Origin: Simmondsia chinensis
Taxonomy: Eukaryota; Streptophyta; Magnoliopsida; Caryophyllales; Simmondsiaceae
NCBI GenBank assembly: GCA_018398585.1
Contig: JAGTTD010000011.1
Span: 14,561,346-14,625,345 of the forward strand
Length of the DNA stretch: 64,000 nucleotides
Reading direction: 5' to 3'
In this document: piece after piece, positions 23,332-34,020 of the stretch
How the letters are laid out: every line of letters starts with the position of its first letter
How positions within the stretch are numbered: the stretch's first letter is position 1
Made by a program: the position numbers and the translations under genes
The notes under the pieces: model-generated
Told to the model about the DNA's origin: nothing
The model's input: only the letters and a program-made list of their open reading frames with translations
Databases searched by the model: none

Positions 23332-25831
23332 TGTGGTTTCATAAAGGCATGTTTGCTATATTTGTTTGTTAATTAGTATGATGTGGTCATTGTAAATACA
23401 AATGTAAACACACGTGCAAAAGGAATTCATCGGGACTAGGGATTGAGCATAAATTCGGACCGGAAGTCATTGGCCTCAACCACTCACTGTTTTTAGAAAA
23501 GAGGTGACATTTTTGTGTATCTAAATTCGATTAATTCGTGAGTTCTACTTATGTTCCAATTAAGGAGACTTTTTTAATATTTTTTTAGGATTTATGATAT
23601 ATATTTTGACAAAAAAAATTAAAGGGATATGATCTAACTCAAGTAGCAATTATAGTAACGAAGCAAGGCCCACAAACACCTTTCTTTATGCACAAAAAAG
23701 TCAGGAACTGGGGTGGAGACAAGCCCAATAGCTCATCGGTCCACTTATAAGCCCAAGCCAATTAGATTTTTAGGCCTGACACCCTTGACTTATAATAACT
23801 CGGATGAGTTAGCGTTTGATAAGATTTAGATGGAGCAAACAATATTTGGGTCACTAAATGAAGACAAACGCCATCAAGGTGAAGCCTTAGTCGTCAAAGC
23901 CCTTAAACAATTGCACAAACCTAAGTTCACCTAACGTATTAAGCACTAATAGTAGTGTTAAGACCAACGCAATCAAGGTCAAGCCTTGGTCATCAAAGGC
24001 TTAAACTAAAGTCTTAATTTTTAACTTATCGATTTTTGGAACCTATTAAAACGAGAAGTTCATACCTAAAGCCCGAAGCACTATATTACTAAAGAAGCAG
24101 GTACAGCATGATCTACGCTACACTAAGCTATGTTACACTACTAATGGGTAAAAAGCACAAGTGTGTAGTAAAGAAAACTTAAAGAAGTTTTGTATGAGTG
24201 GTGTTGGACACTTCACAACTACAATAGTGTCTCGTATTTATAGAGAAACTAAAATAATGATTGTCCCCTATTTCCACTGTATATTCTTCCCACGTAGGCC
24301 ATCAAGCTCCTTTGGCGTGTGAAAGATCAGTGAACCTACCCCTGATTTGGTGTGTTGGAGCATATTTCTTGAAGCCCACATCCACTTTTTCAGCTGGAGT
24401 CTCTTCTAGATTTCCCACATTCTCTTGGATAAGCTTGTAGCCCATGCATCTGAAATTGTGCTCCAAGGAATTATCTCGAGCTCGAAAACCACATGTGTTG
24501 CAGCCTTCGTGGAAGTCTGTTGACCTCGAGCTCCTTTTTCTTTTCAACCATCTTGAGCCTCAAGTGGCTAATACCCTATTAGGGTATTAAACTTTGTTAT
24601 CTCAATACCTAGAGGCCTGAATTTCCTAGAGGAGGACCACACGTGATAAGCACAAGGCACTTTGCTCAAAATAGCGTCGTCCTAACTCCCTCAAATTTAG
24701 GGTGTAAACCCTAAGTTTTGAACCTAATATTTCATATGTGTATTTGAGTTAAACCAATTAAATAGATTTAAATAAAACTTTAAATAAATATTAAATCTTA
24801 CTACCTTGTATGTTTAGCCTCGTTTAAAATCGCGAGTTCACAAGTTCGAGCTTTCTTAAATTCAGTTTTGGTTCCTTTAGCTTAACAAACTAGAATGGCT
24901 CAACTTGGCCTTGTGACAAGCCGAGCTTCATGACCCTTTACCAACTAATTCGACTCATTTACGATTGTCTAGAAGCTTGCAAGCTAAAAATATATAATTG
25001 AAAGTACGAAGAAAAGAAAAACAGAAACCTAAATTGTTGACATGACACCAAAGCAAATGGAGGTCAAATTCTCAAAACACCTCGTTTGGGTCAATGAATG
25101 GCTACTGTAATTTCTTCCAAACAATGGTGGTACACTCCTCTTCAAACAAGACACTTGAAGGACTCTAAATTAAACATCAAGATACAACCACAACACCAAC
25201 GCAAAATCACCATGAGAATAATTTGAGCCCTATAAATGAAAAACAAAAAAAAAAAAAAAAATAATAATAATAATAATAAATAAATAAATGAATAAAAAAG
25301 CCTGCAAGAGCAATCCACCCAAAGCCGAGTAAAAGCAATTTTGATCTCTCAACTGACAAACGCAAGGCCTTCGAAGCCATCTCCTCACCAGCTCGTGCCA
25401 TCTACACCATCCACCAATGTTAAGAATTTCCAGTCACCTAATATTTTAACTTTGATGGGGTGGAGAACAAAATTGAACATCTAAACGTGATCAAATTTAG
25501 ATATACATTGATTCTTACATGATTTTACAGGATCAACTGAATCACTTTTCTATTGTTAAATCGAATATGGACTCATTCTAATCCAATTTGTATCTGATCC
25601 ATTGGCAGGTCCATATCCAACCTTGGCAAGATATTTACATTTTAGAACTCACAACACCTGCCTTTCTTTTAAAAAATATACTGAATACTTGCTTGTTTAC
25701 ATTGATAGAATTAAAAACCCATTGCATTATATAATGGATTGGGCTAAGCAACGTGAATGAAAGTCCCATGGCACTCTACCTTCCATGTGACCGCAAACCG
25801 CAATTTGATTGTAGCTTTACATCCTACTTCC
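23332..25831. other. No gene recognised; possible old LTR and 3' flank of a receptor-kinase gene
   Basis: A minus-strand TATA-like sequence (CTCTATAAATACGAG, about 24230-24244) would suit the 5' LTR of the split gypsy element, but I cannot define LTR ends. The 81-codon minus-strand ORF at 24302-24547 matches no family I know. A poly-A, AAT and AAAT microsatellite is at 25245-25289. The stretch 25400-25831 is the 3' flank of the kinase exon. Confidence 0.4.
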
Positions 25832-26211
25832 TCAATACTGTTCGGACCCGAGATTCAGCACTGGCTTCTTAAATCTAAAAGGGACAGTTGCATCTTCCAG
25901 CTGCTTCACCACATCTCGCATGGTAGGTCTCTGGCTCGGTTCGGCCTCGGTGCATCTCATGGCCATCGAGAACACAGTGTAGACCTCGTCCCTGACATTC
26001 GGCTCCAGAAATTCATCCACAAGGCCTAGATCAACCACGGAATATGTCTGCTCCTGAGCATAATTCCATGTTGTTCTAACCCATATCACTATATCCATTC
26101 CTTCCGCAAATGATTCATCCACAGACTTCTTCCTTGTCAACAATTCAAGCAGCATAACCCCGTAGCTGTATACATCTATCTCCTTACTCTTAGTTGTCAT
26201 AAAAGCATTTT
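25832..26211 (-). pseudogene. Last exon of a PEPR-like LRR receptor kinase (unit A, kinase C-lobe)
   Basis: The translation contains kinase subdomain IX (DVYSYGVMLLELLTRKKSVD), then DIVIWVRTTWN and subdomain XI (RCTEAEPSQRPTMRDVVKQLED), ending in a stop at 25832. The match is to the LRR-XI subfamily, closest in my judgement to PEPR1/PEPR2, plasma-membrane receptors of Pep danger peptides. The exon opens with a clean acceptor (TTGTATGCAATATAG, minus strand, AG at 26212-26213); the first two bases complete a split Glu codon before NAFMTTK. The exon is open, but nothing of the ATP-binding lobe or catalytic loop lies upstream. The gene's other surviving piece is its first codons near 36052, with two transposons between, so it cannot encode a receptor. 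Confidence 0.8.
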
Positions 26212-26745
26212 CTATATTGCATACAAGAGTTGATCAATAGTACTGAAGGCTAAGGTACTTTAAAAGGATACAAAGTTGAAAACAAGGGCAATGTAATTTT
26301 GTAAGGACAGCAGCACTGCTCTGGAGAAGAAAAGATATATGAATTCATACAGGACAGTGAAAAACTAAATGTGTCGCTTATGTGATGACGTATCAACAAT
26401 TCGCATTAAGTTTTTGTTTAATATCTTTCTTTTGGAATATGAAGGGCACCCACAACAGAAACACAATCAATCTCATATTCTGGTAAGTACTTAGCTAATT
26501 CTAACGTAAATGCACTTTTTCTTTGTTTTCCCGAAAGTTTTATCTTTATGAAGAATACACAAAATATAATGTGCTTCTTGTTCTTCTGTCAAACTTAGTG
26601 CATATATGATATATATTTTAGCCATTGAAACTCAGGGTATCCAGATACTGAAAACTTGGATGGGAAAACCTTTGTTAATTTGTGTCATGAATACTGTATG
26701 TGGGATAAGTACTTAACTCCTTAGAATTAGTTAAGGTGGTTGCAA

Positions 26746-26782
26746 TTTTTTTTTTTTTTTTTTTTTATCATGGTAAAGACCC

Positions 26783-26815
<33 letters not shown>

Positions 26816-26967
26816 GATGTGGTGTTTGGGGGGGTTTGGGTGGAGTAAATCCCTTAATGCCTCAATTAAGAGGCCCACCTTCAAGGCAAGTGGGAATCGA
26901 ACCCAGGACCTCCCGAATGGGTCCTGGCGTTGCAAACCACTACGCCGATGCCCTAATGGGCAGTTAC
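26746..26967 (-). mobile_element. tRNA-derived SINE inside the 5' LTR of the LARD-like element
   Basis: On the minus strand it carries an A-box-like CGGCGTAGTGG (26937-26947) and a perfect B box GGTTCGATTCC (26893-26903), the RNA polymerase III promoter of tRNA-type SINEs. A body of about 100 bases follows, then a poly(C) run of 30 (G at 26785-26814 on the plus strand), and it ends in poly(A) (T run 26746-26767). The target duplication GGTGGTTGCAA (26735-26745) / GGTGGTTACAA (26968-26978) has one mismatch. The right LTR at about 29595-29610 (GGTGGTTAGAATG) is the empty site. ORFs crossing the G run are artefacts. Confidence 0.85.
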
Positions 26968-27507
26968 GGTGGTTACAATGTAATAGATTGTAGTAGTCTT
27001 TTAATTGTACTAGGATATGTAGGGAATCTAAGCACTTATTAGTTGTTGCTTTGGTAGGTGTGTGTGTTAGTTAGAGCTTAGATATTTTGTGTGGCCATCT
27101 TTATAAGTAAATGCTCACTCACTTGTAAGAAGGCATTCAACGATAATACAACAATACTCAATTCTCTTACTTCTCTCTAATTCTCATCTCTTCCTCATCT
27201 CTCACTCAATTCTTCCTCACCCCAAGCTATAATTCTTCTTAGTTCTTCGTAGTCATGATCCAAGGCCATCCCGAGATCATGACAATTGGTATCAAAGCAC
27301 GATCTTGAGCTTATGGAATTTCGCATTCAATCAAGCATTAGATCAAGATAGAGTGATATATAGTTCTTGATCAAATTGCATCTCCATGGTCATTAGTTTT
27401 GCATAGAGCAACTGTAATTGCCACAATTTTTCTCATCTTATAGCATCCATAAGGTCACATTTTGCTGAACAGATCAAGACAAGAATGGAGCCTCAACTAC
27501 ATTCTTG

Positions 27508-28005
27508 GTAAAAATCTCGAATGCCCTTTATCCTATCACCAAAGATATCCTTTACCAAGTCTTTTATCCCTATGGTTATATTGAAAGAATTGAAATCAAT
27601 TGAATATCAACCTTAGAGGTTAAAGCACAAGTGACATTTTCTTCAATAAATCAAGCTGCCTCGGCAATTGTTTATCTATATGGAAGAAATATCTACGAAA
27701 ATTGTTGTGTGTTAGATGTTCAATTCTTCAACCCTTATGTGGGAATTGGAAAAGCAAAAGAAAACCCTTCTCCAAGTGAGCTGTTAGACCTCGGAACAGA
27801 TGAACTTCTCGTTACTTTGGAAAATAAGCAGCATGTTGATCAAGAAGTGGAGCACAACTCAACTGACAGTACTGGTGTCAGTTTGGGCATGGAATCAGCA
27901 GTTGCAAATCAAAATATTATCATCCCACGAGACCTTGAGACTCAGGATGTGTCTACTTGGGCTGATTTGCAGGAACTCAATTTTGCAGTTACAACAAGAA
28001 GTTAA
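27508..28005 (+). pseudogene. Captured PTB-like RNA-recognition motif fragment
   Basis: In one frame from 27508 the translation reads VKISNALYPITKDILYQVF, then YPYGYIERIEI, a stop at about 27601, then QVTFSSINQAASA, GRNIYENCC and VLDVQFFNP. Order and spacing match the RRM of plant polypyrimidine-tract-binding proteins, which read LYPIT..vL.QVFsP.GfVEKI....q.qsA..A...L.GRNIYdgCCqLDIQfs. These are nuclear and cytoplasmic RNA-binding splicing regulators. The frame then runs on about 85 codons of acidic, unrecognised sequence to 28005. It has no introns, lies inside an LTR element and holds one stop, so I infer a transduced host fragment. An old element-borne RRM domain is the alternative. Confidence 0.6.
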
Positions 28006-28162
28006 GACAAAGATGTTCCAAGGCAAGCTGAAGAGCCACTAAATGTTGCAACGAAGAAACCACAAGTGATCATCAAAGTCCTAAGTAGCAGATGGTTGAA
28101 ATTGAAGCTGGAATTATAGTCTGACTTTGAGATTAAGTTAGCAATCAATCTTAGTCTCAAAA

Positions 28163-28366
28163 TAGGGCTGGTCCTGACATTTTCGAGGCCCCAAGCGAAA
28201 TTCTTAAAGGGGGCCCTTCATATATAACAAATTATAATAATTTGGACTAAAATTTACTAATACTAAAAATTGATACTTTAAAAACTACAACTTTAAAAAT
28301 CTGGGGCCCTTAAAATTCAAGGGCTCAAGCGGTTGCTTGGGTTGCTTGGGGTTATGTCCGGCCTTG
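28163..28366. mobile_element. hAT-type MITE
   Basis: The 204-bp insert begins TAGGGCTGGTCCTGAC and ends GTTATGTCCGGCCTTG, giving imperfect terminal inverted repeats (TAGGGCTGGTC versus CAAGGCCGGAC). The 8-bp target duplication TCTCAAAA lies at 28155-28162 and 28367-28374. End form and 8-bp duplication fit the hAT superfamily. It has no coding capacity. Confidence 0.8.
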
Positions 28367-28403
28367 TCTCAAAAGGTGTTTTACAAGCAAGAAGTTCAGA
28401 GCC

Positions 28404-29335
28404 TTGATCAAGCCCATTATGGTCTACAAGGAGAAACCTCTAGACATTCTACTTCTCAAAGCAAATACGATGATACCTGACAAGCTTTACTTATTCACAG
28501 AAATGAAATTGAAGCAGCCTAGGAGGATAATGTGGTTAATAGATAGAATTGAGGCTTGTTCATGGATCAAAAGAATGATCAAATTGGCGAAGAGGAGATT
28601 GAATTCCATCAGCAAGACTACAAATTCATCAAGAACTCAGGGTATGGTCATGAAAGCCCACGCAAGCACAACCAAATTGCTACCTGTCACCCATTCTCTG
28701 CCAGTAGCTGATTTATTTGAGCTAGGAAATCTGCAAAAGGTGATTAAGGTACAAGCTCAATCAAGGGAAGTTGATGTGTATTCATCAAAGAACACTAACA
28801 ATAGGCCTCCTGACCTAAGGAACAAGGGACAAGCTATTGAGCTCAGCAGGGAAAGAGTCAGCCGCAAAGAGGAATTGGTAAAGAAACTTGCTGAACAACC
28901 TCATTGTTGGAGCCCAAGAAATGAAAGGATTGATTTGCAAGCTCCATTGAGTGGAATTAGAGTCTATTTAGTTATGAGCAATGTAAGACCACCTAAAATT
29001 TTGGGGCGTATGGAAGAACAAACTTCAGTGAACTCAAGCTTTCACTGGAAGCAACTCCTTAAGCTTAGATGTAACGATCTAATAGTTGATTTGTAAAAGT
29101 ATACAAGCAATTTAGAGAGGTGATTGATCAATTCGAATGTAAGTATCAAGGTGTTTTGTTCAAGAGGGATAACATGAAGGTAGAGTCTCTTTTCAGGGTG
29201 GAGTTGAAGCAGTACAGCAGGGCGGATTCTTCAGCATTGCAGCAACAAGCTGTGGAGACATGTGTTCTTGAATTTAGAAGCCACAATGCAGAACCAGTTG
29301 TGAAAGCTGTTGGTTCGAACAATGTCATGAATTGA
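28404..29335 (+). pseudogene. Unrecognised internal frames of the LARD-like element
   Basis: Two adjacent frames, 28404-29096 (230 codons) and 29120-29335 (71 codons), are rich in Lys, Arg and Ser and show no zinc knuckle, protease or polymerase motif that I recognise. They may be remnants of a gag-like or transduced sequence. The end of the internal region (LEDKN... followed by a G-rich tract) resembles the 3' ends of plant gypsy polyproteins. I would not call either a gene. Confidence 0.3.
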
Positions 29336-30015
29336 AGTTGGTATCATTGGAAGCAACTGAAGCTAATTCTCTGTTGAAAAGCATTCCATCTGAAGTATTG
29401 GTAGCTGCAGCAAGTTGCACAGAAGTGAGAAAGGAAGATGCAAAGGATATGCAAATTTTCAAGAGCATTCAAGACATTTCATCAAGCTACAAATTTCTTA
29501 GTTAGATTCTTGAGGACAAGAATCTCTAAAAGGGGATGTAATGTCATGAATACTATATGTGGGATAAGTACTTAACTCATTAGTATTAGTTAAGGTGGTT
29601 AGAATGTAATAGATTGTAGTAGTCATTTAATTCGATTAGGCTATGTAGGGAATCTAAGCACTTGTTAGTTGTTGCTTTGGAAGGTGTGTTAGTTATTTAG
29701 AGCTTAGATATTTTGTGTAGCCATCTCTATAAGTAAATGCTCACTCACTTGTAAGAAGGCATTCAATGATAATACAACAATACTCAATTCTCTTACTTCT
29801 CTCTATTCTCTCTACTTCTCCCTCTATCCTCTCTAATTCTTATCTCTTCCTCATCTCTCACTCAATTCTTCCTCACCCCAGACTCTAATTCTTTTTTGTT
29901 CTTCTTGGTCATGATCCAAGGCCATCCCGAGATCATGACAATTTGGTCCAAAACCGAACAAGAGGAGACTACTTTATCTGATCTTAGGTCCGATTACAAA
30001 ACCTTTATTGGTCAT

Positions 30016-30652
30016 TGTCACGAGCCTAGGTCCGTGACTTAAGTTCAAGACCGGATTGATCAATGAACTTAGGGTTTAGAGTTTTAGAGTTAAGATGAGA
30101 AAGAGAAGGTGAAAATTAGATGAGAAGTACAGATAGAATTAAGACGAGAAAAAGAAGTATTTCATTGATATTTGTTTGGATGATCAATACAAGTATAAGT
30201 TCCCTTATTTATACTACTTCAATTCAAAAATGAGCGGGAAATAACTAACTACAATTCAAAATAATTGGCGGGAATTAACCGTCCAAGCAAAAAGCAAGAA
30301 GGGGAGGAGCGTGTTGGCTTAACCGTTTCTAGAGTGTTCTAGATTATTCTATATTCCCATGTGACTAATTAATTGAATTAATACCTTATTTATATTTATT
30401 GTTATTGGGCTTTAATCCAACTAAGTATGGGCCAAAAACAAGAAAAGATAACCGGCCTTGAGAATATCCTGACTATGCTGGTGCGCATCCTGGGTCGGGC
30501 CCAAGACAATGTCATGACATCCGTGGCAGCGAACTGGAGCGGTCCTGGACAAGCAAGCTGGGCCGGGCCTGGACATTCCTCAGGACGGACCTTGACAAGC
30601 CTCTGGCGCGACCTAGTGCGGACCCGACAGCGACCTGGACTAAGCCGTGACA
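30016..30652 (-). mobile_element. 3' LTR of the gypsy element in PEPR unit A
   Basis: TGTCACGAGCC to GCCGTGACA with inverted ends TGTCACG/CGTGACA; 637 bp, collinear with 35330-35971. The target duplication GTCAT is at 30011-30015 and 35972-35976. A polypurine tract (minus strand ATGGGGGCGGCAC) abuts it at about 30653-30665. The chance ORFs 30402-30849 lie in the LTR. Confidence 0.9.
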
Positions 30653-30681
30653 GTGCCGCCCCCATAAAACGATCCTTGTCC

Positions 30682-31872
30682 TCAAGGATTGAAGTGGGGA
30701 AATTGCTTGCGTATGAAAGCCCAGTCTTCCCAAGTCTCTTCTGCTACGTTCTTCCACTTGATCAGCACTTGTGCGATCTTCTTCTTGTCCCTTGTCACGG
30801 TTCGATGTTGGAGCACCTCTTGAGGCATGACTTCTGGATCCCCGTTTGAGTCACATCGTGGGAGTTCATTACTAATTTGAGCCCGTTGCTGAATCTTCTT
30901 CTTGAGTCTGGACACATGAAAGACCGGATGAATTTGGGCCCCTTCTGGAAGGCCTAACTTATAAGCAACTGATCCGATCTTGGCTATGACTGGGTATGAC
31001 CCATAGTAGCGAGCTGCCGGCTTGAGGTTCCTCCTTAGGGACAAGGAAGTTTGACGGTATGGCTGAAGCTTGAGGTAGACCAAGTCACCTACCTCAAACG
31101 TGCGTTCCGTCCTTTTCAAATCTGCCATTTGTTTGTAACGGTGTTGTGCTGCCTTCAAATTTTCTTTGAGGACGTTGATCATGATGCCTCGTTCTGTGAC
31201 GAAGTCCTCTACATCAGGAGAATTTGAGTGGCAGGGCACATCCCAAACCAAGAGGCGTGGGTCATACCCATATAAGGCCTTGAACGGTGAAGTCTTTAAG
31301 GAAGAGTGATAATTGGCATTGTACCAAAATTCCGCAAGAGGCATCCATTGGGCCCATAGCTTGGGCTTGTGGAGGACCATAGCACAGAGGTAATTCTCTA
31401 GGCACTGGTTGACTCTCTCGGTTTGACCATCAGTTTGTGGGTGGTACGAGCTGCTCATAAGCAAATTCACTCCAGCAAGACGCATTAGTTCCTTCCAAAA
31501 TAGACTCAAGAAGGAAGAGTCCCTGTCTGAAACTATGTCCTTTGGTAAGCCATGTAGACGGTAAATGTGGTCCAAGAAAAGCTGGGCCACACGTGCTACT
31601 GTGTAAGGACGCACCAACGTCAAAAAATGGGCGTATTTGGTGAAGTGATCCACCACAACCAAGATCACGTCCTTCCCTTGGGACCTAGGGAGGTCCTCAA
31701 TAAAATCTAGGCTGATGCTAGACCAGGCCTGGTTTGGAATTGGCAGAGGCTGAAGAAGGCCTGGGTAGGGCACATGCTCGCCCTTAGTTCGTTGACAAAT
31801 GTCACAGCTACGCACCCACTCTTTGACACTGTCTCGGAGCTTGGGCCAGTAGAACATGCTCTTGACTCTCAT
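30682..31872 (-). CDS. Integrase of the gypsy element, with a C-terminal chromodomain-like tail
   Basis: This 396-codon open frame holds the second half of the zinc-binding HHCC module (SCDICQRTK, residues about 23-31), then the DDE core. In the core are SLDFIEDLPRSQGKD and VVVDHFTKYAHFL, then IVSDRDSSF and YHPQTDGQTERVNQCLE carrying the catalytic Glu. Next comes GDLVYLKLQPYRQ and a C-terminal segment of about 50 residues (VLQHRTVTRDKKKIAQVLIKW..W..DWAFI) that resembles the chromodomain of chromoviruses, which steers integration to particular chromatin. The two His residues lie upstream in a shifted frame at about 31880-31920 (GG.SGETGT), apparently through a one-base loss. The ORF is the best preserved part of the element but was originally part of a polyprotein, so an independent product is unlikely. 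Confidence 0.85.
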   Translation of the reverse strand: MRVKSMFYWPKLRDSVKEWVRSCDICQRTKGEHVPYPGLLQPLPIPNQAWSSISLDFIEDLPRSQGKDVILVVVDHFTKYAHFLTLVRPYTVARVAQLFLDHIYRLHGLPKDIVSDRDSSFLSLFWKELMRLAGVNLLMSSSYHPQTDGQTERVNQCLENYLCAMVLHKPKLWAQWMPLAEFWYNANYHSSLKTSPFKALYGYDPRLLVWDVPCHSNSPDVEDFVTERGIMINVLKENLKAAQHRYKQMADLKRTERTFEVGDLVYLKLQPYRQTSLSLRRNLKPAARYYGSYPVIAKIGSVAYKLGLPEGAQIHPVFHVSRLKKKIQQRAQISNELPRCDSNGDPEVMPQEVLQHRTVTRDKKKIAQVLIKWKNVAEETWEDWAFIRKQFPHFNP

Positions 31873-32042
31873 TAGCGTGCCGGTTTCCCCTGAATGCCAC
31901 CCACTGGTGAGTCATGAAGGGCATGCAAGACTTTGTCCCTCACGGTTTCCCCCACATAGATGCATCCTTTATAGCGGATGATCCCTTGCTCAAGAGAAAA
32001 TGGGGGTTGGCCCCTACGATCAAGGATTAGCTGGGCTAAGAG

Positions 32043-34020
32043 TTAGGAGGCTTGGGCGTCATCAATGTAGCTGTCGCTAACCTCCTTCACCCAAGTTGGG
32101 GTGACAAGAGTTAGTTGTGACTGCGTGCCTTGGTCCGGTCCTTCACTGCGTTTGGACAGTGTGTCCGCGGCACAGTTCTTGGCCCCTTGGCGGTACAGAA
32201 TGCCATAACTGAGGCCCATCAGCTTGGAGACTCCCTTTTGTTGAAGCCTTGTGCTGATGTACTGGTCCAAGAGGTGGCGTAAGCTGGAGTGGTCTGTTTG
32301 ATGATGAAATGGCTATCTAGGAGGTAATGCCTCCATTTTTGGACCGCCATGATCACGGCCATGAGCTCTTTCTCGTACACGGATAGGCCCAAGTGTCGCG
32401 GACTGAGGGCCTGGCTGAGATAGGCCAAGGGCCTACCCTTTTGGGTCAATACGGCTTCAATTCCCACATCACTAGCGTTTGTTTCCAAGACAAAGGGTTT
32501 GTTAAAGTCTGGTAGGGCCAGTACGGGTGCGGACATCATGGCAACCTTTAGGGACTCAAAGGCGTCTTGATCGGCATCATTCCAATGGAAGGCCCATTTC
32601 TTAAGGAGGCTTTTTAGGGGCTTGCTCAACGTTCCATAGCCTTTGATGAACCTCCGATAATATCCAGTGAGACCAAGGAACCCACGGAGGCTTTTGACAC
32701 TCGTAGGCACGTGCCAATCTCTCATAGCTTCAATCTTGGCTGCGTCGGTCCACTCCTTCTTGTGAGATAATATGCCCCAAATACTCAACATGGTCCTGTC
32801 CGAACGTGCATTTGCTGCGTTTGGGGTACAACTTATGGGCATGGAGCGTGTCCAAGACCAATGCTAAGTGTTGCAAGTGTGCACCCATACCCGGGCTGTA
32901 AATCAATATGTCATCAAAGAAGACCAAGACGAACTTCCTCAAGAATGGGGCATACACCTCATTCATTAGGGCCTGGAACGTTGCTGGAGCGTTGGTCAGA
33001 CCAAAGGGCATGACACGGAACTCATAATGCCCTTGGTGTGTATGGAAGGCTGTCTTGTGACGGTCTTCATTTCTGACTAGAATCTGATGGTACCCGACCC
33101 GAAGGTCTATTTTTGAGAAAATTGCAGCCCCTTGGAGATCATCCAAGAGATCATTAATGACCGGAATGGGAAACTTGTCTTTAACCGTGATCTGATTGAG
33201 CTGGCGATAATCTACACAGAAGCGGTAAGTTCCATCCTTCTTTTTGACTCGGAGGACGAGTGAGGCAAATGGGCTTCTGCTTGGCTGTATGATTGAGGTC
33301 GTGAGCATCTCCTTGCTTCTCTATCTCATCTTTTTGATGATGAGGGTATCGGTAGGGCCTAATGTTAACAGGCTTGGCCCATGGCAATGTAGGAATGCCA
33401 TGGTCATGAGTATGAGGTGGAGGCAACCCCTTTGGAATGTCAAACACATCCCCATACTGATTCAGCAGGCGTACCAGATCAGGATGCAGCTCATCTTCAT
33501 GTGATTCAGTTCCCGTAGCCATAAAGAGGTGGCCTAGCACATAGCTGGCCTGTTTCTTCAAGAATCTTGTGATGCCATGCTCGGATATGGAATGTAAGGT
33601 GGCTTATTCAGCCATGCCTTGTAACTGGATTGCTTTTCCCTCCTTATAGCAAGAGAAGTGAAGGTTTGTGAAGTTAATGGTTACGGGGCCATAGTGTTGT
33701 AACCAATCAACTCCCAAACCATGTCACTCCCGCGTAGCTCAAGTACTCGTAGGTCCTTAGTGAAGGTAGTGCCTTGGACCCTCCATTTGACACCCGTGCA
33801 TTTTTTATATGAGGCTCTCCCCATTGGCAACGGTGACGGTCATAACAAGTGTGGGCACTGTTTCTAGCCTGAGTTCACGGACTACAGTATCGTCAAGGAA
33901 GCTATTGCTGCTTCCACTATCAATAAGGACGGTAATGGCCCTCTTCTTGATAGAACCCCTCAAACGCATTGTGTTATGAGTAATGCGTCCAGAGAGAGCG
34001 TTGAGGGAGATCTCCATCAC
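32043..34020 (-). pseudogene. Protease, reverse transcriptase and RNase H of the gypsy element, frameshifted
   Basis: In minus-strand order: protease AITVLIDSGSSNSFLDD at about 33890-33945 (active-site DSG kept); RT fingers [45 protein letters not shown]; the catalytic block [13 protein letters not shown] (about 32915-32955, FFDD for the usual YVDD); LTGYYRRFIKGYG; RNase H start FVLETNASDVGIEAVL; and the tail GAKNCAADTLSKR. At least four frame changes separate these blocks (near 33800-33560, 33300-33180, 32840-32730 and 32270-32220), so no polyprotein can be made. Domain order PR-RT-RH-IN is that of Ty3/gypsy. Confidence 0.9.

Larger units (their letters stand above)
26683..29940 (+). mobile_element. 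Non-autonomous LTR retrotransposon (LARD-like) inserted in PEPR unit A
   Basis: Two LTRs share the ends TGTCATGA...TCATGACA: the left one 26683-27281 (enlarged by a SINE) and the right one about 29542-29940. The 5-bp target duplication ATTTG is at 26678-26682 and 29941-29945. A Met-tRNA primer site (ATTGGTATCAAAGC, one change) follows the left LTR at 27282, and AAAAGGGGATG before the right LTR is the likely polypurine tract. The internal 2.26 kb has no protease, reverse transcriptase or integrase, so it must move with another element's enzymes. It holds an RRM fragment and a hAT MITE. Confidence 0.9.

Noticed and set aside
24302..24547. 81-codon minus-strand ORF with Cys pair
   Set aside because: No recognisable domain, no promoter or homologous neighbour, probably inside old repeat DNA; mentioned only in the region entry.
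26893..26948. Possible tRNA gene (A and B boxes)
   Set aside because: The downstream body, the poly(A) tail and target duplication show a tRNA-derived SINE; no tRNA cloverleaf is complete.
26736..27042. Two overlapping ORFs with poly-Gly near the G30 run
   Set aside because: They run antisense through the SINE and depend on the length of the G run.
30402..30849. 140-codon plus-strand ORF and minus-strand partners (also 35720-35980)
   Set aside because: Present in both LTRs of the gypsy element at the same place, so they are LTR sequence.
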